NCBI GenBank assembly: GCA_964372035.1
Contig: CAYJPK010000071.1
Coordinates: 1 to 11,308 of the forward strand
Reading direction: 5' to 3'
Length of the DNA stretch: 11,308 bases
Origin: CAYJPK01 sp964372035
Lineage (GTDB): Bacteria; Desulfobacterota; Desulfovibrionia; Desulfovibrionales; Desulfovibrionaceae
The translations under genes and the position numbers were made by a program. Positions 6,962-11,308 of this stretch are shown piece after piece. Position 1 is the stretch's first letter; the number at the start of each line of letters is the position of its first letter. The notes beneath the pieces are model-generated. The model was not told the origin of the DNA, ran no database searches, and saw only the letters and a list, made by a program, of their open reading frames with translations.

Positions 6962-9184
6962 ATGGCTAGCACTGTAAGAGGCAAATATTTCATTATAATT
7001 ATGACACTTAGCTTGATTTTAACATCTACAATGCTAGCGTGCTATATTTATCAGCCACGTATTTTTAAGCAACTTGACCATAATATTTATGATCACTTTA
7101 TCCGTGAAAAAGCTGATAACGTTGCACACCCTGTACCTATTATTATTGATCTAGATGAAAAAAGCCTTAGTAAGTATGGCCAGTGGCCTTGGAGTCGCTA
7201 TCTTTTAGCTGAGTTAATAACTAAATTGCTTGACGCAGGCACTCTTTCTGTTGCACTCGATATTGTTCTATCAGAAGATGATAGAACCTCTCCATATATG
7301 CTTAAAAAAAGTCTAAAACAAGACTTAAACCTTGATGTTGATTTTACTAATTTACCTCAAGAGTTATATGACAACGACAAATTACTTGCAGAAAAAATAT
7401 ATAGAAAACCTGTTGTTCTAGGCTCTTATCTTCGTTTTGACAGTTCTAATTCAAATTTTATTGAAGATAAAGTTGATCCTAAAATTTTAAAAAAAATTAG
7501 AGCAAGAACAGTTCAATTTGAAAAAAAAGGTGCTATTGACCCAAAAACTTATCTTTTAAAACCTGATGGAATAACTTTGCCAATTAATGTTTTAACAGAA
7601 AAAAGTAATATTGCTTTTTTTAATATTGGAACTGAGCTTGATGGTATAGTTCGCTCTGCTCCGCTTGTTGTTTCTCTTGAAAACAACATAATACCTGCAC
7701 TTTCAATTAGAGCTTTAATGGAGGCTTTAAAGGTTCGTTCACTACGCCTAAATTCTAATGAATATGGTTTAGAATCAATTAATCTTGGAAAAATAAACAT
7801 TCCAGTAACGCCAGATGGAATGATAAATATTCCATATCGTGGTGATAGGCGTACATTTCCTTATATTTCAGCGTCTGATGTTTTGGACGGTACGATTGAC
7901 AAAGCACAACTTGCTGGAAAAATTGCATTTATTGGTTCATCAAGTGCTGGACTTTTAGATATTAGAGCAACACCAATTGATACATTTTTTCCAGGTGTTG
8001 AAGTCCATACCAATATTTTAGATGCGATTTTAACTCAAAACTTTATCATTACGCCTGATTGGACGCCGGCTTTGCAGTTTGTGCTTTTAATTTTTGCCGG
8101 TATTTTTTGTGCTTATATATTTATGCGAGTTAGTTCTGGTTTCACACTTTTAAGCTTAGTTCTTTTAATTGGTGCAACATACGCAAGCTCTTGGTACTTA
8201 TTTACTAAAGGCTTCTTTGTATCCCCATTATGGTTTACCTTACTTCTTATTCTACTTGCAACTACAATTACTGCAATGCGCTTTTGGTTTGAAGAAAAAG
8301 ATAAGCGTAAACTTCGCAATATTTTTGGGCGTTATGTTTCGCCAGAAGTTGTATCACGTATTGTTGAACAAGGTGATATCCAGCTTAGCGGTGAAGAGCG
8401 TGAATTATCAATTATGTTTACTGACTTAAGAGGTTTTACCTCCATTAGTGAAAAGCTTTTACCACAAGAAATAGTTGCCCTTTTAAATAGCTATTTTACG
8501 CCAATGACTGCGCTTGTACGTACAAATGAAGGTACGCTTGATAAATTTATTGGTGATGCAATTATGGCTTTTTGGAATGCACCTGTTCTCATTGAAAATC
8601 ATTCTGAAAAAGCCGTACATACTGCAATTAACATGCTAGAAAAGCTTGAAGAAATCAATTTAGAGCTTAAGGAAAAATACGACATCAACTTAAACATGGG
8701 GGTGGGTATCCATACTGGTCCTGCTTATGTTGGCAATATGGGTAGTGAAGATTTAACTTCCTATACTGTTATTGGCGATACTGTTAATACTTCGTCACGC
8801 CTTGAGGGACTTTGCTCTAAATTTGGAATGCGCATTATAGTTAGTGGTGAGGTTGTTGAAAGATGTCAGCTTGAGTTCATACCTGTTGCAAATTTAAGGG
8901 TTAAGGGTCGTCAGACGCCTATTGAAATTTTTACAATTTTTTCAGAACGTGAAATGGAAAAATATCACGAAGAATTAGAGGCTTACAAAAACGCCTATAA
9001 AAGCTATAGAACTTGCTTAAATAATAAAGATGATGTACTTTTAGATAAATGTATTGAGATGTTTAAGAAACTATGTGAAATTTCGAATCGTGGTTTGTAT
9101 CAAGAATATTATGAATACTGTCAAGAACTTAAGACCATGCCAAAGAGCGATTGGACTGATGTTTGGACTTTGACAAGTAAATAA
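6962..9184 (+). CDS. CHASE2-domain membrane class III adenylate cyclase
   Basis: 740-aa receptor cyclase. A signal-anchor helix (about 9-30) is followed by a large extracytoplasmic CHASE2 sensor (about 35-362) with the family blocks IIIDLDEKSL..GQWPWSRYLLAELI, ALDIVLSEDDR, NIPYRGD and GKIAFIGSSSAGLLDI..TP. Three membrane helices follow (about 370-390, 392-413, 416-441), then a short linker and the cyclase homology domain. Metal aspartates are D488 (FTDLRGFT) and D532 (DKFIGDAIMAF). Substrate-specifying residues are K528 and T602 (YTVIGD), the Lys/Thr pair of class IIIb adenylate cyclases; N609 and R613 (VNTSSRLE) are the transition-state residues. So it should be active and make cAMP in response to an unknown signal sensed outside the membrane. 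A charged helical tail (about 660-740) follows. AAAGGA lies upstream of the ATG. The next gene starts 23 bp later and is probably its partner. Confidence 0.93.
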   Translation: MASTVRGKYFIIIMTLSLILTSTMLACYIYQPRIFKQLDHNIYDHFIREKADNVAHPVPIIIDLDEKSLSKYGQWPWSRYLLAELITKLLDAGTLSVALDIVLSEDDRTSPYMLKKSLKQDLNLDVDFTNLPQELYDNDKLLAEKIYRKPVVLGSYLRFDSSNSNFIEDKVDPKILKKIRARTVQFEKKGAIDPKTYLLKPDGITLPINVLTEKSNIAFFNIGTELDGIVRSAPLVVSLENNIIPALSIRALMEALKVRSLRLNSNEYGLESINLGKINIPVTPDGMINIPYRGDRRTFPYISASDVLDGTIDKAQLAGKIAFIGSSSAGLLDIRATPIDTFFPGVEVHTNILDAILTQNFIITPDWTPALQFVLLIFAGIFCAYIFMRVSSGFTLLSLVLLIGATYASSWYLFTKGFFVSPLWFTLLLILLATTITAMRFWFEEKDKRKLRNIFGRYVSPEVVSRIVEQGDIQLSGEERELSIMFTDLRGFTSISEKLLPQEIVALLNSYFTPMTALVRTNEGTLDKFIGDAIMAFWNAPVLIENHSEKAVHTAINMLEKLEEINLELKEKYDINLNMGVGIHTGPAYVGNMGSEDLTSYTVIGDTVNTSSRLEGLCSKFGMRIIVSGEVVERCQLEFIPVANLRVKGRQTPIEIFTIFSEREMEKYHEELEAYKNAYKSYRTCLNNKDDVLLDKCIEMFKKLCEISNRGLYQEYYEYCQELKTMPKSDWTDVWTLTSK

Positions 9185-9207
9185 AAGTTAAATTATAAGG
9201 ATATATT

Positions 9208-11217
9208 ATGTTTTTTATTAAGACATGGGGTACACGTGGCTCTTGTGCAACAGCAGAAAATGGAAAACTTGAATACGGTGGCAATACAATTTGCTATCAG
9301 ATATTACAACACTCTGACGAGCATATCATTATAGATGCTGGTACTGGCATTGTTCCACTAGGGCGTTCATTGCCTGATAGCGGTATTTTACATTTATTTT
9401 TGTCGCATTGGCATTTAGACCATATTTTTGGACTTGGATTTTTAAAGGCCTTGCACAGCCCAAACTGGGAAGTTAATTTATACTTACCTTATACGCAATC
9501 ACATATAATAAATGACTTTTTCAATGAAGTATTTTTCCCTGTTAAGGCGTCTCACCTTAGATGTAAATTAAATGTGCATGAACTTAGCGATGATTTTAGT
9601 ATAACTATTGGTGGTATTAAAATTGAATCACCTCTTGTGCCGCACTCTGGAATTTGCCACGCATTTAAACTTTCAAAAGATGAAGGCTGTGCAGCTATTT
9701 TATCTGATGTTGAAGTATCAGAAGATAATATGCAGGCTCTTGCACACGTTAAAAGTATTTTGCAAGATGTTAGCGTTGCCTTTGTAGATACATATTTCAC
9801 AGCAAAAGAATATAAACCAAGCTGGGGACATACTGCTTTTGAAACTTGGATTGAGCATTTTAGTGATTGCAATATCGAACACCTAGTAGCAACACACCAC
9901 CATATCGACCGCTCTGATGCTGAATTAAAAGAGCTCGAAAAGAATTTTGTTAGAATGGCTAAAGACAAAGCAATGAGACTAAGCTTTGCAAAAGAGGGCT
10001 TGCGCTATGACATCAAACAAAACAAGATATTTGATTCATTGCCTATTTTTGATGTAGCTGATTGGGTTGATAAATTCTCACAAGAAATTTTAGGCTATGA
10101 TGACCCATATATTGTTTTAGATAGAATTTTACAAGAAGCTCGCATACTCACACAAGCAGAAGCTGGTACAGTATATCTTGTTGAAGGTGATGACATTGTT
10201 TTCTCATACACGCACAATGATAAATTATTTACAGTAGATAAGGCAAGTAAATTTGCTTATTCTAATATTCGTATTCCTATTGCAAAAAATTCTATCGCTG
10301 GTTACTGCGCCTATAGAAAGCAAGTATTGAATTTAGACGATGTTAGAAAGTTGCCTGAAACTTATCCTTTCAAATTTAATGATAGCTTTGATAAAACAAC
10401 TAATTATATTACTAAGTCAATGTTTTGCGTGCCACTTCTTGGGCATAATGAACAGCTACTTGGAGTTTTACAGTTAATTAACAGAGTTGAAGATTCTGTT
10501 GTTGTGCCGTTTCCTGATCGCTTAATCCCAAGTATTAAACTGCTAGCAATGCAAGCAACTAATGCTATTGAACGCTCTAAAATCGTTCAAGAAATGGTAC
10601 TTAGAATGCAGCATATTGTTGGACTTGCTGATCCAAATGAAACTGGTCTTCATGTTGAGCGTGTAGGCGCTGTAAGTGCCGAACTTTATAGGCATATTGC
10701 ACATATACAAGGTGTTGACGCTGATAAGGCATACACTATGCAAAGTCAAATAAGATTAGCCGCAAAATTACATGATATTGGTAAAGTTGGTATCCCGAAA
10801 GAAATTCTTAAAAAACCAGGTAAATTAACTGATGAAGAATTTGAAACCATGAAGCAACATACTGGAATTGGAGCAAATATCTTCTCTCTAACTATGGATA
10901 CAACTGACAATTTGGCGAAAAATGTTGCTCTTCACCATCACCAAAAGTGGAATGGGAGGGGTTATAGCGGTGCACCTAATGTACCAATTTTAGCTGGTGA
11001 GGATATTCCACTTGAGGCTAGAATTGTTGCTGTTGCAGATGTTTTTGACGCACTCATTTCTAAACGTTCTTACAAACCATCTTGGACTTGGGAACAAGCC
11101 GTTGACGTTTTAAGACAAGATTCTGGTTCACATTTTGACCCGTTAGTTGTTGATTCTTTCTGTGCGATTGAAGATATTATTAAGTCAATCTACGACAAAT
11201 TCGTCGAGGAGCTTTAA
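9208..11217 (+). CDS. MBL-fold hydrolase - GAF - HD-GYP-type phosphohydrolase fusion
   Basis: 669-aa, apparently soluble. Residues 1 to about 265 are a metallo-beta-lactamase fold of the GTRGS/YGGNT subgroup (GTRGS at 8-12, IDAGTG), with ligands H67, H69, D71, H72 (SHWHLDH), H146, D167 and H230 all present. Residues about 300-425 form a GAF domain (LTQAEAGTVYLVE, SMFCVPL, GVLQLINR), joined by a helical linker to an HD domain (about 465-655). The HD part keeps the HD-GYP metal ligands: E478 and H482, H522-D523, K526, H551, H577-H578 and D611, plus IPKEILKKPGKLT and DVFDALISKRSYK. The signature reads HHQxxNGxGYS (577-587), not HHExxDGxGYP. HD-GYP proteins hydrolyse c-di-GMP (some cGAMP). The MBL substrate is unknown; a cyclic nucleotide is an attractive guess beside a cyclase. 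AAGGA precedes the ATG and the gene shares an operon with the cyclase. No frameshift is evident, so the fusion is real in this sequence. Confidence 0.92.
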   Translation: MFFIKTWGTRGSCATAENGKLEYGGNTICYQILQHSDEHIIIDAGTGIVPLGRSLPDSGILHLFLSHWHLDHIFGLGFLKALHSPNWEVNLYLPYTQSHIINDFFNEVFFPVKASHLRCKLNVHELSDDFSITIGGIKIESPLVPHSGICHAFKLSKDEGCAAILSDVEVSEDNMQALAHVKSILQDVSVAFVDTYFTAKEYKPSWGHTAFETWIEHFSDCNIEHLVATHHHIDRSDAELKELEKNFVRMAKDKAMRLSFAKEGLRYDIKQNKIFDSLPIFDVADWVDKFSQEILGYDDPYIVLDRILQEARILTQAEAGTVYLVEGDDIVFSYTHNDKLFTVDKASKFAYSNIRIPIAKNSIAGYCAYRKQVLNLDDVRKLPETYPFKFNDSFDKTTNYITKSMFCVPLLGHNEQLLGVLQLINRVEDSVVVPFPDRLIPSIKLLAMQATNAIERSKIVQEMVLRMQHIVGLADPNETGLHVERVGAVSAELYRHIAHIQGVDADKAYTMQSQIRLAAKLHDIGKVGIPKEILKKPGKLTDEEFETMKQHTGIGANIFSLTMDTTDNLAKNVALHHHQKWNGRGYSGAPNVPILAGEDIPLEARIVAVADVFDALISKRSYKPSWTWEQAVDVLRQDSGSHFDPLVVDSFCAIEDIIKSIYDKFVEEL

Positions 11218-11242
11218 TTTTATCTTTGTAAAAATTAAAATT
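11216..11242. repeat. AT-only inverted repeat between the HD gene and a possible convergent gene
   Basis: AATTTTA (11216-11222) and TAAAATT (11236-11242) are perfect inverted 7-bp arms around a 13-base loop. The stem contains no G or C, so it would be a poor intrinsic terminator. It does lie exactly where two converging genes would end. I would not call it a terminator on this evidence. Confidence 0.25.
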
Positions 11243-11243
11243 C

Positions 11244-11308
11244 TTACGAGACGTTAGGAATAAACTCTATCCCGATTTGCAAGTCATAGGTAAAAAAATC
11301 CTTGATTT
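11244..11308 (-). CDS. Possible C-terminus of a convergent gene, product unknown
   Basis: On the minus strand, 20 codons are open from the window edge to a TAA at 11246-11244, ending in ..YDLQIGIEFIPNVS. The other two minus-strand frames hit stops (TAG, TGA) within this stretch. The composition reads like ordinary protein and the plus strand holds no start codon here. Twenty codons can be open by chance, and no family is recognisable. Confidence 0.35.
   Translation of the reverse strand, partial: IKDFFTYDLQIGIEFIPNVS

Noticed and set aside
8113..8429. Short open frames on both strands across the last membrane helices and linker of the cyclase
   Set aside because: They are out-of-frame shadows; the cyclase frame is continuous and shows conserved motifs on both sides.
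9552..9968. 138-codon open frame antisense to the MBL domain
   Set aside because: It has no recognisable motif and lies wholly inside a well-supported gene; codon bias of the real frame explains it.
10321..10440. NKFDE-type cyclic nucleotide signature in the GAF domain
   Set aside because: The region reads KFNDSFDKTTNY, a common bacterial GAF pattern, but the full Asn-Lys-Phe-Asp-Glu spacing of mammalian PDE GAF domains is not there, so ligand binding cannot be claimed from it.
11216..11242. Rho-independent terminator of the signalling cassette
   Set aside because: The stem is AT-only and no strong U-tract follows; it is listed only as an inverted repeat.
1..11308. CRISPR array, insertion sequence, tRNA or riboswitch
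   Set aside because: No spaced direct repeats, transposase motifs, tRNA-like cloverleaf or long structured leader was seen, and nearly all the sequence is occupied by genes.

Overview
The window is AT-rich (roughly one third G+C by eye), gene-dense Gram-negative DNA. The Gram-negative reading rests on a LapA-type inner-membrane protein, an LptM-like 'CGKK' lipoprotein and a CHASE2 receptor cyclase. The gene set and order (HIT, LapA domain, MutS, small lipoprotein, PyrR, RarA, NrnA-type DHH esterase) recall deltaproteobacteria, most likely a low-G+C member of the Desulfovibrionales. That is inference from family resemblance, not from a search.

Left arm (1-6785, all minus strand): seven genes that read leftward and look like one transcription unit. 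In transcription order they are a HIT-family nucleotide hydrolase/transferase, a LapA-domain membrane protein, MutS, a small lipoprotein, PyrR, the AAA+ ATPase RarA, and a DHH/DHHA1 phosphoesterase that runs off the left edge a few residues from its end. Gaps are 1 to 25 bp and MutS/lipoprotein overlap by ATGA, so translational coupling is likely. The only good promoter seen for the arm lies just upstream of the HIT gene. The theme is genome maintenance (mismatch repair, stalled-fork processing) with nucleotide salvage and turnover (PyrR, HIT, NrnA-like).

Middle (6786-6961): a 176-bp, very AT-rich divergent intergenic region holding a credible leftward promoter and only weak rightward candidates.

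Right arm (6962-11217, plus strand): a two-gene signalling cassette. The first gene encodes a membrane CHASE2-sensor class III nucleotidyl cyclase whose substrate-specifying residues (Lys528, Thr602) predict adenylate cyclase. Twenty-three bases later comes a soluble three-domain protein: an N-terminal metallo-beta-lactamase fold hydrolase with a complete metal site, a central GAF domain, and a C-terminal HD-GYP-type phosphohydrolase with intact metal ligands but an altered signature (HHQxxNGxGYS in place of HHExxDGxGYP). The pair could link production of one cyclic nucleotide to sensing or destruction of the same or another one, such as cAMP to c-di-GMP. This is the most interesting part of the window.

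Right edge (11244-11308): 20 open codons on the minus strand ending in TAA may be the tail of a convergent gene; the product is not recognisable. No tRNA, rRNA, CRISPR, insertion sequence, attachment site or riboswitch was seen.
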